From Isoetes taiwanensis (taxonomy: Eukaryota > Streptophyta > Lycopodiopsida > Isoetales > Isoetaceae): 64,000 bases of DNA. Under the pieces are notes generated by a model. It made no database searches. It had not been told where the DNA came from and saw only the letters and a list, made by a program, of their open reading frames with translations. Position 1 is the stretch's first letter, and each line of letters opens with the position of its first letter. The stretch spans positions 8,190,546 through 8,254,545 of the forward strand of contig JAJEKV010000009.1 of the NCBI GenBank assembly GCA_021234155.1, written 5' to 3'. The position numbers and the translations under genes are program-made. This document shows positions 22,397 through 34,341 of this stretch, piece by piece.

Positions 22397-23502
22397 GCAC
22401 CCCCAAAGCTTTATGCTCCGTGGCGAGTAGTTGCGCCAAACAGATTGAGTTTCCTACCGCATAGCGGATTGGTTTATCCGTGATGTCATCATAGGCCCGA
22501 GAGAGAACAACAAAGAATGGCAAAAGCGAGACGCCAACATGAACATGGAAAGGCTTGTCCCATTGAGGAGGAACAAGGACCGGGGCTGAGTAAATGCCTT
22601 TAACTTCGGCGGCTTCCGCTTGGGAATTCCAAGCCCAAGTGGATTCATCACCCGTGAGTTTATGAATGGGGTCAGCTATAGCTGCAAGGCCAGGAATAAA
22701 GGTGGAATAGTAATTTACCTTACCCAGGAAAGAGCGCGTGTCTCTTTGATATTAGACGGTGCTTGAGCTTTCAATGACGGCCCGATTTTAGCGGGATCCG
22801 TGGTGATGCCTTCTTTACCGACCACATGACCCAACGTAACGCGCCGAGGTGACGCTTGAAAGGTGCACTTCTCGTGATTGAGACTAATGCCGATTCATCA
22901 CATTTTTGAAAAACAAGCTCCAATTTGTCTAAATGATCATCCATGGAGTTGTAGGCAGAAAAATCATCTTGGAAGATCTGAAGAAAAGGTTTTTCCTTCA
23001 TAAAGTCTTGAAAGACGCGAGAGAGCATGATCTTGTTGAAAAGGTTGAAGGAGAGTTTGACAAGCCAAAAGGGACCACCTTGTAGGCAAAAGTGCTTACC
23101 CTGGGTGGTGAAGGTAGTTTTGAGTTGATCTTCTTGCTTGATAGAAATTTGATTGTACCCCTAAAACCATCCATGAAAGAGTACATCTCGTGACCAAAGA
23201 ACTTCTTCAAGAACCCGGTGGAGAAGGGAAGCGGAAAGTGATCACGCTCCGTGGCTTTGATTGAGTTTTTCGTAATCCACGCAAAACGCCGATCTTACCA
23301 TTGTGTTTGAGAGCAATGACGATAGGGCTCACCCATTCGAAATGTTTGACCTCATAAATCAGGCCGCAAGCAAGAGTTTGTCAATTTCGGCCTTGACGCC
23401 GGTCCACGATAATTTGGGTTGAGCCCATGATCGTCGTTACTAGATTGGGCGTGCATCAGGTTTGGTAGGAATGGTGAGTTCCCCCAATTCTTTTTTGATA
23501 CC
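22397..23502 (-). pseudogene. Reverse transcriptase of the Ty3/gypsy element (heavily broken)
   Basis: Recognisable pieces in different frames include SFMDGFRG near 23170, FAYKVVPFGLSNSPSTF near 23090 (the usual MPFGLxNAPxTFQ region) and IFQDDFSAYNSMDDHLDKL near 22960 (the catalytic xxDD, here FQDD). Frames change at least four times in 1.1 kb, so this is the most damaged part of the pol gene. Confidence 0.85.
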
Positions 23503-25235
23503 TCAAAGGTCTTTGTAGCTCCAAGCAAAAATATGTTTGAATTTCTTGAACAGCGTCACAGCGCGTGCTTTATAGGGCGGTGGAAGTTTAGCAGCTAAGC
23601 GGACTGGTTGATTGTTTCCAATGTCCACGATTTCCACTTCTGGAGTTTGAATGTGTGGAACAACCTCCGTGTCCTGAACGTGATGAGCAGGAGGCTGAAG
23701 CATGATGGGAGGAGCAGCGTTTTGCGTCATGAAGAAAAGAGGCTGCTGAGCGTCATCAAGCAAGGGTTGCTTCATGACAGCATGAACATCAACTGTCTCT
23801 GAGGAAGGAAGTGGATCAGAAAAATGATCAAGACGTTGAATGCGATTGCAGGAAGCCAGGTAAGGGTCCAAGAGAGCCGCCACGGCCTGGTCCTGATCGA
23901 GCGTCATCTCACCCCAAGGATCAGCATATTCAAGGTAGGATGAGAGAGGCAGACCCGCTGGAGGAGCTTGAACATGATAAATATTTTGGGCTTCTTCGTG
24001 AGTCGATTCCGAGATGGAAGGTTCAAGCATTCTCGGCGAGATCAATTGGCGGTTTCCGAGATCCATTGTGGCATTGAGATGGCCATCGTTGATAATAAGT
24101 TGGTCCGTGGCCCAGTAATGAATACTCTTAGCCTGGCGGAGAAAAGGTCGTCCAACCAGCATTTCATAATCACCAGGATCTTCTCCTCCTTTCCAAACTC
24201 CAAATTCCAAGGGGAATTTGAGATCACCAATGCTGATGTGGAGAAGAGGAGTGACGCCTTGAGGGCGCGTGATATGGCCATTTGCCAATTTGATGTCATA
24301 AGGGGCATGGTATAATTGTTTAATGCCCAATTGCTTCCCTCGAGTTTTATCGATAAGAATGAGATTGATGGCACTACCACCATCAACTTGGACATGATTG
24401 ATATGTTGATTGCCCACCGTGGCATGCACCGGGTGTTGAAGTCGCAAATGCTCCAACCGTAACCGTGGGAAGAGGTAAATCGATCTTTGAGAGCGGGACG
24501 AGTTTCAAAATAGTGGCCAGGCTCAAAGGAATCTTGATCTTTGCAAGTTCCTTCTGAAGTTCCAAGGGAACATGTGAAAAGGGGTCCGCAGGGTCCAATG
24601 GAGCTGGGGGATGTGGGTAAAGAAGCGAAACTTCTTTGAGAAGCTCGACCTCGCGGCAATATTTGGATATGGCCGAGAGGCGTGCAATCGTGGATGAGGA
24701 CGGTCTTTGCGCCTGGACGCCGCTGAAGCTCGTGGTGGCATGAACATTTGCCAGTGTTCGACCTTCCGCAACCTGCATGAGTTTCAGAATACTTTGTCTC
24801 ACTTTAGGCATGACGTGAGGCATAAGTTTGTCAAGATCAGGTGCGAAGTGAACTTTTTTATCATCGTCATGAGGGACGGTTTCCATAGCAAAAGCAAAGG
24901 CGTGTCATGAGGAATGATGGTCAAAGAGCATGAAGCCCGTGTGTGGCGTGGAGACAATACCAACCCAATGGGACCGTTGGGCCGGGAGGGTTGAGAGCCC
25001 GATAAATCTTCTCCCGGGCTTGTTGATCCATAGGATTGGAAGTAGACCTTGATTTCTTGGGCTGCCGTTGTTGAGGCGGCGAGGGAGGCTTCCTCAAAAG
25101 CAGACGAGGGCCCCGCTTCCCATTGGCCACCCGAGTTGATAAGCCGTGAGACTGACCGTTTCCGTTGATTGGAACCCGGAAGTTGAACTTGAACTTGAGG
25201 CGATTGAGGACACGCCGGTGGTGGTGTGACCCCAT
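23503..25235 (-). pseudogene. Gag-pol linker and aspartic protease of the Ty3/gypsy element
   Basis: The protease is in the frame 24456-23503: the active site reads VDGGSAINLI near 24380 (D-G-G-S where retroviral-type proteases have D-T/S-G-A), with the flap and C-terminal motif EMLVGRPFLRQ near 24150. Upstream, 24886-24383 holds the linker (PRQSILKLM-type helix and KIPLSLATIL). The relic at 60.4-62.6 kb matches this linker closely (AKIKIPLS / DKIKIPSQ). Confidence 0.85.
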
Positions 25236-25267
25236 TCATGACAATGATAACATTGAGCTTTGAAGGA

Positions 25268-26798
25268 TCAAAGGGAGGACGGTTGCCTTGTCCCCGTGGG
25301 TCTTTGAGATGGTCTGCATTGTTGATACTGCGGCGGTTGTTGATACTGCTGCGGTTGTTGAGCTTGATATTGCTGAGGCTGATATGACGGTTGTTGTTGA
25401 GGCGTGGTCTGTACTTGAAAGACCATTTTATTGCGAAAAGGTGTAGGATGGGAACGAGTGCATTCTTCCGTGGCGTGATTGCACATATTACATCGTTTAC
25501 AATGAGGAGGTCCACTTGAGGAGTTGCATTCATTTGCCAGATGACCTTGATATTTACAAATAGTACACCAGATGTGAGCGCGTTGGGGATTTGCTTGCTG
25601 AGGTTGAACAGAGTTCTGAGGAACCATGACGGGGGGCATGAAAGGGAGTTCCTGGAGAGCAACACCCCTAGAAGAGACATTGACCGAGTGATTGACCAAT
25701 TCAATGGCCTGCTCCAAGGACTTGGGGACGCAGGTATTCGGTCATGAGTCGAATAGCAGGAGGAAGGCCCTGCAGAAACCAGACGAGGATCTGGCTTTGC
25801 GTGGGGTACTCTTGGAGTTTCCTGACAAGAATGTGAAGACGATCTGCAAAATCCCTGGCAGACTCCGTGGGCTCTTGCTGAAGGTCATTGAGTTGTTTTA
25901 GGAGTAATTGATCATCGTCCGTGGTTTCGTAATGGGACAGAAAGGCAGTTTTCATTTCTTGCCAACTTTGTTTCCAGTGCCTCTTGTTGGCCATTAACCA
26001 CTGATGAGGGGCGCCTCTGAGTGTGGTCGAGAAGATATGAAATTTAAGTTGGGGCTGAGCATGACCATTCAGAATGGCCAAGGCTTCAAATTCCTCCATG
26101 TGTGCCGATGCACTCTGATCCAGAGGTTTGCCTTTGGTGTTGCCAAAAGTGGGATAGGTCAGCTTCAAATTATGAGTTGGAGGTGAAGGTGGTACTGACG
26201 CATAGACAGGTGGATTCGGTAGAGGATGAGTAAAAGCATAGAGAGGTGGAACAGTCTGAGGCTGAGAGCAAGGTGGTGGAACTGAAAAAATATGGGGTCC
26301 AGCAAAAGCAGCATCTGGTGGGGAAGGACCTTGAGAGGCATCCTCATTTGGCTTGAGATCAGTGGTTTGGTAGACAGGAAGAGCATGCTGAAAAGATGGA
26401 GAAGACTGAAAGTCGTGTCCGTGGGTAGGGCCAAAAGACACTTGATGGTAGCCCATCCCACCAGGAGGTGAAGAAGGTTGTGACGGAAGAGGGGTGTGAC
26501 CTGAAGGGATATTGATATAGGTGCTATCAGGAGTCTGGAAATAGTGAGGCGTGGGCTGAACAGGGGTATGGTGTGGATATTGCGGTTGTGAACAATGTCG
26601 ACACCCAAGGGGAGACCCTGGTCGAGAATGTGCCCGAGGGGTAGGAGGGGCCGACTAAGCTCGTGAGCGGATACGACCTCCCTCAATGTCATAAGCAGTG
26701 TCATACATATCCCGAACAGCCTCGCATCGTTGATGGCGCTCCAGCCGAGCCGCCGTTTGGCAAAGAAGTTCTTCAGGAGTGAAACCTCGAGCCGACAT
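25268..26798 (-). pseudogene. Gag of the Ty3/gypsy element
   Basis: The frame starts at an ATG at 26798 (MSARGFTPEELL), passes an in-frame TAG near 26655, then a Pro-rich segment. It reaches the retrotransposon gag core (HQWLMANKRHWKQSWQEM, AFLSHYETTDDDQLL, SARDFADRLHILVRKL) at about 26000-25780. A frameshift near 25710 leads to two zinc knuckles of CCHC character (WCTICKYQGHLANEC and CKRCNMCNHATEEC) near 25560-25440. Gag forms the particle and binds the RNA genome. Confidence 0.9.
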
Positions 26799-26813
26799 GA
26801 GGGAAGGAAAAAA

Positions 26814-26835
26814 AAATCAGACCCCGGCGGCGGCG
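26814..26835 (-). other. Primer-binding site next to the 5' LTR, tRNA-Asp-like
   Basis: Read on the minus strand, the bases just inside the 5' LTR are CGCCGCCGCCGGGGTCTGA. They resemble the tRNA-Asp-type primer site of some plant gypsy elements (CGCC..TGCCGGGGATCGA) with a few mismatches. It starts right at the LTR end as expected. The tRNA assignment is from memory. Confidence 0.55.
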
Positions 26836-27433
26836 TGTTTGGGGTGCGGGTTCGGAACTCCCAAAGGCGACCCTCTGTGAGGACCCTTGGATCTAACAGG
26901 AGAATCCGGGAGCTATGTCACGCGGGATTTGCAAGAAAAACAAAGGAAAGGGAAAAGAAAACAAGAGAACAATGAGATCACAATAATAAGATTCCTTGAT
27001 GTTAATGAAGATACATGAGCTCTCGCAATCGAGAGAAAACTGAAATGAGACAAGACTCAAACTCATCTAAAAAATCATGTGCTAGCTCTACTCATATATA
27101 TAGTACAATGGCCTTTGGCCCAATATAGACACTCGATCGATCTCGGTGCCGACTCACGGAAGGAGGCCCGATTCTGAGGAATCTTTGGCGGTGCCTCTTG
27201 AAGTGCCTAGAATCACTGACGCCGACGCTGGCGGTGGCGGGCCATCACTTGTCCGGCGCCGCCTCTTGGATAGCGGACGCAGGCCTTGACCGCTTTGGTT
27301 CACCGCTGGTCTTCTTTGCTTGGTCTTTGACGACCGCCTTTGGCGGCCCGACCCGTGCATTTGTGGATCCTTGGATTTGACCTGGTCCGTCGTATGCATG
27401 AATAGTCCTGTACCAGGAGGCACAGGTTTAACA
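26836..27433 (-). repeat. 5' LTR of the Ty3/gypsy element
   Basis: It pairs with 16285-16872. It carries the same TATA-like atatatata (27094-27102, minus strand), which is the likely promoter of the element. It also contains the terminal part of the accessory-ORF reading frame (PPGTGLFMHTTDQVKSKDPQ), here without its upstream portion, because that coding segment lies inside the LTR. Confidence 0.95.
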
Positions 27434-27438
27434 TAAAG

Positions 27439-27833
27439 TTAGGCTAAATCATAGATGCATGGAAAAAGGATGAGTCAAATTAACATTCTAGTAAGATTGG
27501 AGTGGAAATTATGCATGAGCATCAAATTTCACCCAAACTGGGTCGAAGATTCATCGCAATCCAAGACCCGTGGCGCAAATCCATAATGGACACATCAAAC
27601 TATTAGGAAAAATTCGAATTTTAAAGGCAATAACTATATATAGTAGAGATATTTAATTTGGGGGTGGGGGAGGGGGGGCGCTATGAGGTATTAATGGTGA
27701 GGAAATATTCCTAGCCCTAAAAGCATCTTTCCCTTTTTAAATATCATTTTAGGGTCCCACTCTCCCAAACACACCCTAAATCACTTTCTCTTGATCCCTA
27801 GCTTAAACTAATCAATTTCCTTGACCGTAAGAT
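27439..27833 (+). other. Leader of the interrupted outer element
   Basis: With the gypsy insertion removed, this joins 16140-16284 and forms a 540-bp stretch between the primer site and the ATG at 27834. It has a G-rich run at 27660-27680. No other feature is seen. Confidence 0.45.
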
Positions 27834-28475
27834 ATGGCTCGCACCAAATGCACAACAAGGAAATACAGAAGCCCCAGGCAGAGACCTTCCATGGCGGAGG
27901 CGGCAGCGGGAGGAGGCAAGAAGATCTCGGAGCACCTCAGGCCTGGGAGGGAGGAGGAGGAGCAGAAGGATTCGTCCACCTCCACGGACGAGACCTTCCA
28001 CTCTTCTCATGAAAAGGCGGCCAACAACTCGTCAGAGACCACACAGCGGACGGGCAAAACAGTCGTGCTCGACACGACCTCGCCGAGCCGAGAGCAATAG
28101 CAGGAGGAGGAGGAGCATCAAGAAGAGGTCGGCCCCAACAAAAAGAAGGGGAAGGAGAAAGTGGCAGAATGGCCGGAGGATAGGGCAACAAGAAAGAAGA
28201 GGGAGGGAGAGAGGGAGAAGAGGTCCAAAAGGGACCAAGATCAGCCCAGGGGGACCGTCCACATTGAAGCACCTCGTTGGGAGGCAACCGACGAGGAGGA
28301 GGAGGTCGAAGAAGAAGAAAGCGGAGAGGAGGAGGAAGAGCCCAAAGGGGATGTCGGGGAGACCTCAAACCCCGGCGCCCAACCACCTTACCCCAAGTGG
28401 CCCAAGCCACCCAAGGTGGTGAAGAAGCAGAAAGCAGGAGAGCGCGAGGTGGGTGACGTGATATTCTTGGTATAG
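27834..28475 (+). pseudogene. ORF with histone H3-like N-terminus, acidic/basic; one internal TAG
   Basis: The frame opens MARTKCTTRKYRS, matching the start of histone H3 (ARTKxTxRK) at all positions central to Lys4/Arg8/Lys9 recognition, then loses all resemblance. It continues as a Ser/Glu-rich, then Lys/Arg-rich, then very acidic chain, and ends PKVVKKQKAGEREVGDVIFLV at 28475. An in-frame TAG at 28098-28100 (between CAA and CAG) splits it; everything after stays in frame, so one C-to-T change would explain it. Its position downstream of an LTR and primer site suggests it is the first ORF of the outer retrotransposon. No nucleocapsid or pol domain follows. Confidence 0.6.
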
Positions 28476-29689
28476 AATCCATGTTTACCTCAAAAACATA
28501 TCAGGAATATCAAGTTTATTCACTTTCCTTTATATGGAACCCCACAAAGGTGACTTAGATAAAATATCATTAGACTTCTAGAACTTTGCTTTATCAAGAC
28601 GGAAGAAATTGCAATTATGCATAGTACTAATAATGTGGGGATCACATTATAAAAGGGGAATCTATTGTCTTTATCCTTTTCCTCTTTCTCCAAGTGTAAA
28701 TAGTCTCCACATACATTTATTTTAATATAATATTTTAATTGTGGTCCTTGGATGACAAGAAAAATGTTAAAGTTCATTCGATCTTACGAATTGGAATCTC
28801 GCAATCCAATGTAATGCTATATTCTTAATGTAATAAAGGTAACACTTGAAAAGATATGAAGTGGGCAATATTTTTTGTTTTAATATCATTAAGGTTGCTT
28901 TCCAACTGTTTTGCAAAGTTATATTTGTAACTCAAGCATATTTGCATCCCTATTCCAATTGAAGTAGTGTTGCTATTGATAGTTGATCCTGTAGTTTGGT
29001 GACCAGAAATTCTCGTCCTATGTTCATATAACTAAGCATACCTTAGGTCTTGCTACCTTCCTTTCGAAGAAAATCAAATGGTTTGACATGGATATTTTCT
29101 ACGGAAGACCAGAAAAGTTAATACCAAACACCTCAAATGTTTTTGAGTGGTGCAAAATGTATATTTGTAGACTTTAAGTAAGGTTTTCATATAATTTTCT
29201 AACTATAATTCCATGTGATGTATTGTTCAGTATTTCTAGAGTGTGGATAATGGAGCAATGATTACCATGTTATAAGCCAATAGTGAACACTCATGTATTT
29301 CTTTTCCAATGTACATCTATTGTGCATGTATTTAGGGCAAGTGCATGCATACATCAAGTGATTCCAATTTAGAGTCTACGGCCAAAGCTCCACGACGGAG
29401 TTGTGATGCCTTGAGCTGCGAATCCATTGCTAGTTCTTCGTCTGTAACTTGCTTGGTTGAAGCCCGAAAGGAGAGCCATCAACACTGGGAGAATCAAGAG
29501 GTTCCTTAGAGATGGTCAGGAATCGTTATTTGACCTTAACATTCCATTCCACGCTCCCACAACTTCTCAAAGCACCATCTGTGCATGACTTGGCATCATA
29601 TATGTTTGAGGTTCTAGATGAGCATCTTCAGTTACTGAGCCCTTAGTAGTCATCATGACCTACTTATTTTTTTCTGCTGTCTAGTATCA
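28476..29689. other. No feature recognised
   Basis: AT-rich DNA without long open frames. It may be decayed internal sequence of the outer retrotransposon. Confidence 0.35.
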
Positions 29690-29815
29690 CCATTACTGCA
29701 AAGGTTTTTTTCCCTTGAAAACCTTTTAAGGCATGAGTTTTTTTAACCTAGTATTAGTGGTTGTACTAGCCCATTGTAGGTCCCATGGCCTTTTGATCTT
29801 CATGGATGTTAAAAA
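29690..29815 (+). repeat. LINE/SINE 3' tail fragment
   Basis: It contains the stem-loop core (ggtttttttcccttgaaaac, then gagtttttttaacc) and the tail motif ggtcccatggccttttgatc followed by ttcatggatgttaaaaaa. This matches the tail of the LINE at 9060-9200. Confidence 0.7.
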
Positions 29816-30663
29816 ATCTATTTTGTTCTACTCTAGAATATAGTGGAGTAATTTGTGGAATGGATTCAGCAATGATGTGCAATATGACAAGCGGATTGAA
29901 GTTGCTTGCATTGACAAACTATCTCTGGAAAAAGCCAACGTATCTGTCTGCCTGCCTAGCCTGTCTGTCATGTGGTTTAAGCTACAATACTTCCTTTCTA
30001 GAGATAAGAGTTGATAAGATTATGTGTGCATGTTAACTAAAATTCTAATTGGTATTGATAGCTTGTAGTTTTTGCAAGAAATAATCTAATTTGATGTGAT
30101 AATCATGCTTGAAATGCTATTTATGTTGGATGTTCATCATGCTTCTGTTTTGTGCAGGAAAACATCAAGCACCCTTTGAGAGACCTTCTAATCTATAGAA
30201 TGGATAGTGCCAGTGACTTCATCCCAATTAAATAACTAAGGGAGGGATATCATGTGGGAAGAAATGGAATGCCCTCAGAGGATTGTAATGAGCCTTTCTA
30301 CAACTGAATAGTCTGATGCATAACTATTCAGAAGCTTTTAGTCGTATATGATGCTCAGCGAATCTATACGATGCTCCAATTATATAAATGTGAAAACTTA
30401 CCCTTCCCGGTGACAGCTATCACTAAGAAAGACACTCCGTCTGACCCAGACCATTTGTGATGAGCTAAGTGTCCAAGCAAAGGACACAGATATTTCATTG
30501 GTCCATTCCTTCTCTGGGACATCCTATACCGCAAACTATACATACATATTAGCACACAACAACAATATATATAATAATATATCACCTCGAAGTGTAACCC
30601 AGCCTAGATTCAGACTCAAGGGCGACTGATAGTTAGGGCTCCAGATAAGAATAGATAGAATCA
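29816..30663. other. No feature recognised
   Basis: AT-rich DNA; the only longer frames (29806-30036 plus, 30364-30585 minus) carry no recognisable content. Confidence 0.35.
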
Positions 30664-30892
30664 TGATTCAAGGGGGATTCTCTTGTGTTACGTGTATAAA
30701 CCATCTAAGTGTATGCTAAGGGGTCTTTTATTGCCTATTTTGTACTTATAATAAGGGGTATTTACCATTTATTTCATTTGTCTAGTTGTATTTTAAGGAG
30801 TATAAGGGTATTGCATATGATAAGGGGGGTTTGCCTGACCCTAGGAACGCAGATGCCCTATCCCTAATATATATAGGCGAATCATCTGGGAT
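30664..30892. repeat. MITE-like repeat B, copy 1
   Basis: It is nearly the same as 36594-36836. Both begin near 'ggggattctcttgt', share 'ggggtatttaccatttattt' and 'ttaaggagtataagggtat', and end near 'gcctgaccctaggaac' plus 'atataggc'. Copy 2 has a small extra segment (gtcaagccagttttctg). Termini and target duplications are not clear. Confidence 0.75.
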
Positions 30893-32599
30893 CATGACCA
30901 TGGCATTGGATAGAATAGAACATTGGCTAGGGTGCTCCACTCCATCCACCCCTCCTGTACACACTTTGCAGATGGGTTGAAGCATGTCGAGCAATGATTG
31001 TAGCCTTCTGGATACGTGATCTTAAGACTCGCTTTGTGAGACCACTCTAGGTTGCATCTTTCCGGTCTAATGAGAGAGGACGAAATATATATCTTCCAAG
31101 AGCACATTGGGATTATGGATGAGCTAGCGGACTGAGATCATCCATCCTTACCCGACTTAAACCCTACTCAAGTGGTGTTAGATCCATACTCGACCCAATG
31201 GGTGTTAGATTCATACCCGGCCCACATAGTGACCGACTATAAGCCCAGCTCACTATAAGGATGCATTCAGTAGGGCCCTATCTTCATAGTTTTAGTATCT
31301 CCCTTATCTGGTACTCGATCATTACATAGCATCTACGACCATGTGAGCTCTTATGCACATGTTAAACTTAACGGGATGTATGGGGATTTCAGCTAGGATC
31401 ATTCATTCATCTACTAGCTTTCAATTCTCTACCTCCTTTTCCCCAAACACAAGAGGTGAAAAATTGAGCTACATACGACTATCAACTAGCATCATATAAC
31501 TACGAATTGATCAAATGAAATACTTAACATTCATCTAGACAAAGAAGGGTCAATTCATAGCCAATAATCCATCTATCTACCTCTCATAGCAGTTTTTTGG
31601 CTCGATCTATTGTCATGGGGTGTACCCATCCTCCTATCTCTAATGCTCCGAAGTCGATCTAAGATAGGCTAACATAGGTTGGGACAATCATTTATGGCAA
31701 GTTACACTTTGCCAATTGATTTGGGCCAAGTGGCATCCCGATAAAGCTTTAATTAATGTACTTAGTTAACATATCTAAATAGTAACTCTAATTGATCATA
31801 CTCTAGTTGCTAAGATAAATAATTAACATAAGTATTAATTATTTATGGTGACATGTCATGCACTTGTACGTATTAACTAGCGTATAAAGTTCTGGAACGT
31901 CGAATAAACTCGCTACTAATGAGCTTGAACATAATAAAATAACAAAAGTTGCTCTGTAGCTTTAGTCTATGGTATTGAAGAAGTCTGTCCAAAAGCACTA
32001 GCAAACTTTGGATTCCTATCTATTATAGTTGCCCTGGGCGTAGTATGGAGTCAAAAAATTTCCTTTGTAAACAAGTAGGTTGTATCCAATGTTGTGCCGG
32101 TGGTTTTGCAAGGCAAAAGGTGCACCACTTTGAGTTTATCCACTACTACCATGTGACGTTCCAGCATAATATATGCTAGAAATACATATATGATACTGCC
32201 ACATCACAGTACATGTCACCAAGATGACATGCACAAGGGTAGGACACGACCATGAGAAGAATTGGTATGTGGCGACCATGAGAAGAATTGGTATATTATA
32301 CTAATGGTATAATACCACCAATGAACCTCGAATATATATGCAGGTCACGTAATATATCCCCTAGGGGCAAAGACTCAACATGTTAATTTAACATGTTAAG
32401 TGTGGGCCATTAAAACCCACATGTGTGGCACATGCATAATTGCATGTGTGACACATATCAAGGGGAGAGCATCGCATTCCAAATGCCTATTAATATATAT
32501 TTGCCATAAAGATGCTAGTCGGCCCCCCACTTGACATATGGCAGGGCATCATTGGGCCAGGTGTTCCAATCGCAGTGCAAGGTCCCAATTTCGAAGCCT
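30893..32599. other. No gene; dispersed repeat debris
   Basis: AT-rich DNA. A 29-bp phrase containing 'gaccatgagaagaattgg' is repeated directly at 32250-32295. Nothing coding is evident. The right part probably belongs to the LTR that follows. Confidence 0.35.
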
Positions 32600-34340
32600 A
32601 TATAAAGGGAGAGCATAAACCGTAAAACCTTTTTAGGTTTCAGACGTTGCTCCAGCGCCTTGTTGTAGAAGATCGTCATGTCAGGTAGTCACAGTGGCGA
32701 GTTGGGCGAGGAATCGGGTTGGTCATACCTTAGTTCGTCAATCTTAGCTTAACAGTAGGAGTTAAGCTAGAAAACACCTATGTTTTAGTGTTAGACGATC
32801 ATGGACCACTAACCCTAAAACCCGACTGACTAAGGAACACTAACCCCCCTTTTATTCTCTAGGGTTAGATATGATGTATTAGAATGGTTGTTCTATTAAG
32901 ATGTTAGATGATCATAGTATGATACTATGTTGCACTTCTTGTGTATGGGGGTTTGGAGAGGGGGTTGGAAGCGGAGGGGTAAGGGATCTAGAACTATGTG
33001 TAGCATGATCGTAGTTCTCGATAATTCCCATTACAATGCAGCTTGTGCATAGAGAGCCCACCTGATCGTGGATCTAGGGTCTTGACTGGCTTAGAATAGG
33101 GGACTTGTTCCGATTGCAGAGGGATCCAAGGTGTGCGTTGTCTACCAGGAACCCATAGCAAGCTAGGCCTAATACTTTGCCACTGTAGAGGGCACTATAT
33201 AGGTTTGACCCCTCCTAGGTGATGCATCACCTCAGCGAGGTTAGGTTGAGTACGAGCAGGAGCGACCTCATCTTTCTAGCTACCTGTGGCAGCAAAATGC
33301 CTCTTGGAAGGACCAGTCTTTCTGCCTCATCGGACTAGGGGAGATGCAACCTTGGAGTAGCCTTATGATTACGTCTCTAGCAGGCTACAGTCGAGACCTA
33401 AAGCTTTTCGATCTATCTACAAAGTATCCACAAGTGGGGCGGATGGAGTGGACTACCCTTGTCATTGTTCTACGTCAGCCAACTCCTTTGTTACAACTTC
33501 CGTCTGGCGTTATCTTGAGGCCCAGACTGTCAGTCCTACCTCATAGAGTCTGAGCTTGGGTCCCACATGTTATGGTATGATGATGTTATGTTTATGATGA
33601 TGATGATGGTGATGTATTGATGGTGCCTCACCCTTTGTGGTGAGCATTTATTTGATGCACGTTGCTTGTGCTTATGTCCACATGGAGATCGGCCTCGGGA
33701 GAAGATGGGGAAGACAAGTTCTTCTTGCACATCGACTCTAGAGCATCACCAGTAGCCGATGCCACATGGACGGCCTCTAGCCGACCTGCAGGGTCGACAT
33801 GAGGTGTAACGTTCCTAACCGGCATGCCCTTAGCCAACTGGGCAAAACTGTCTAGACGTCTAGACGTTTATGAGTAGTCGCTTCTACCCATTTATGTCAG
33901 TGTCTCGGGAATGCCCCACAAACACATTCATAGTTCGAATACTCGAGCGGTCTACCATGGGCCCGTTACAGTCTCTCCCACTAGAATTATGCTCGTCCTC
34001 GAGCATCCAAGGCTATACCATGTCTATGTCATACCATGTCACAATGATTACCAAGTCTTTGCAAATTACCCATGCATATAGGCACCCATGGAGACTCAAA
34101 CTCGAGACCTGCTCTGATACCAACTGTGACGTTCCTAACCGACATGCCCTTGACCAACTGGGCAAAACCGTCTGGACTTTTATGAGTAGTCGCTTCTACC
34201 CATTATGTCGATGTCTCGGGAACGCCCCATAGGCACATTCAAGGTTCGAATACTCGAGCGGTCTACCATGGGCCCGTTACATGAGGGGATCTCAAAATCT
34301 TATACAATGGGAGCATCATATAAGTTAGGGGTACATCACA
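32600..34340 (+). repeat. LTR of the outer-family retrotransposon, interrupted by a TRIM
   Basis: The right end ...gtacatcaca is followed by a primer-binding site, and 33290-33560 is homologous to the LTR at 15.55-15.85 kb. A TATA-like tataaagg near 32602 followed by a cttttta-rich start region may be its promoter. Its left end is not identified. The TRIM at 33805-34281 inserted into it. Confidence 0.65.
33805..34281 (-). mobile_element. Complete TRIM (miniature LTR retrotransposon)
   Basis: Two short LTRs, 33805-33970 (166 bp) and 34125-34281 (157 bp), both begin TGT(A/G)ACGTTCCTAACC and end GGGCCCGTTACA. They flank a 154-bp non-coding middle. Next to the right LTR is the minus-strand primer site TTGGTATCAGAGC; next to the left LTR is a purine-rich AGTGGGAGAGAC. 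The target duplication TGAGG is at 33800-33804 and 34282-34286. All parts of a TRIM are present, so it would depend on another element's enzymes. The LTRs differ at a modest number of sites. Confidence 0.93.
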
Positions 34341-34341
34341 G

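Larger units (their letters stand above)
16280..27438 (-). mobile_element. Complete-length Ty3/gypsy element with extra 3' ORF (11.1 kb)
   Basis: The element proper spans 16285-27433 and is bounded by 5-bp duplications TAAAG at 16280-16284 and 27434-27438. In minus-strand order it has a 5' LTR (27433-26836), a primer site, gag, protease, reverse transcriptase, RNase H, integrase, a very long accessory ORF, a polypurine tract and a 3' LTR (16872-16285). Integrase after RNase H defines Ty3/gypsy. A GPY-type integrase end without a visible chromodomain, the tRNA-Asp-like primer site and the extra ORF point towards the Tat/Athila side of plant gypsy elements; this is inference. All coding parts carry stops or frameshifts and the LTRs have visibly diverged, so it is old and non-autonomous. 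Confidence 0.95.
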
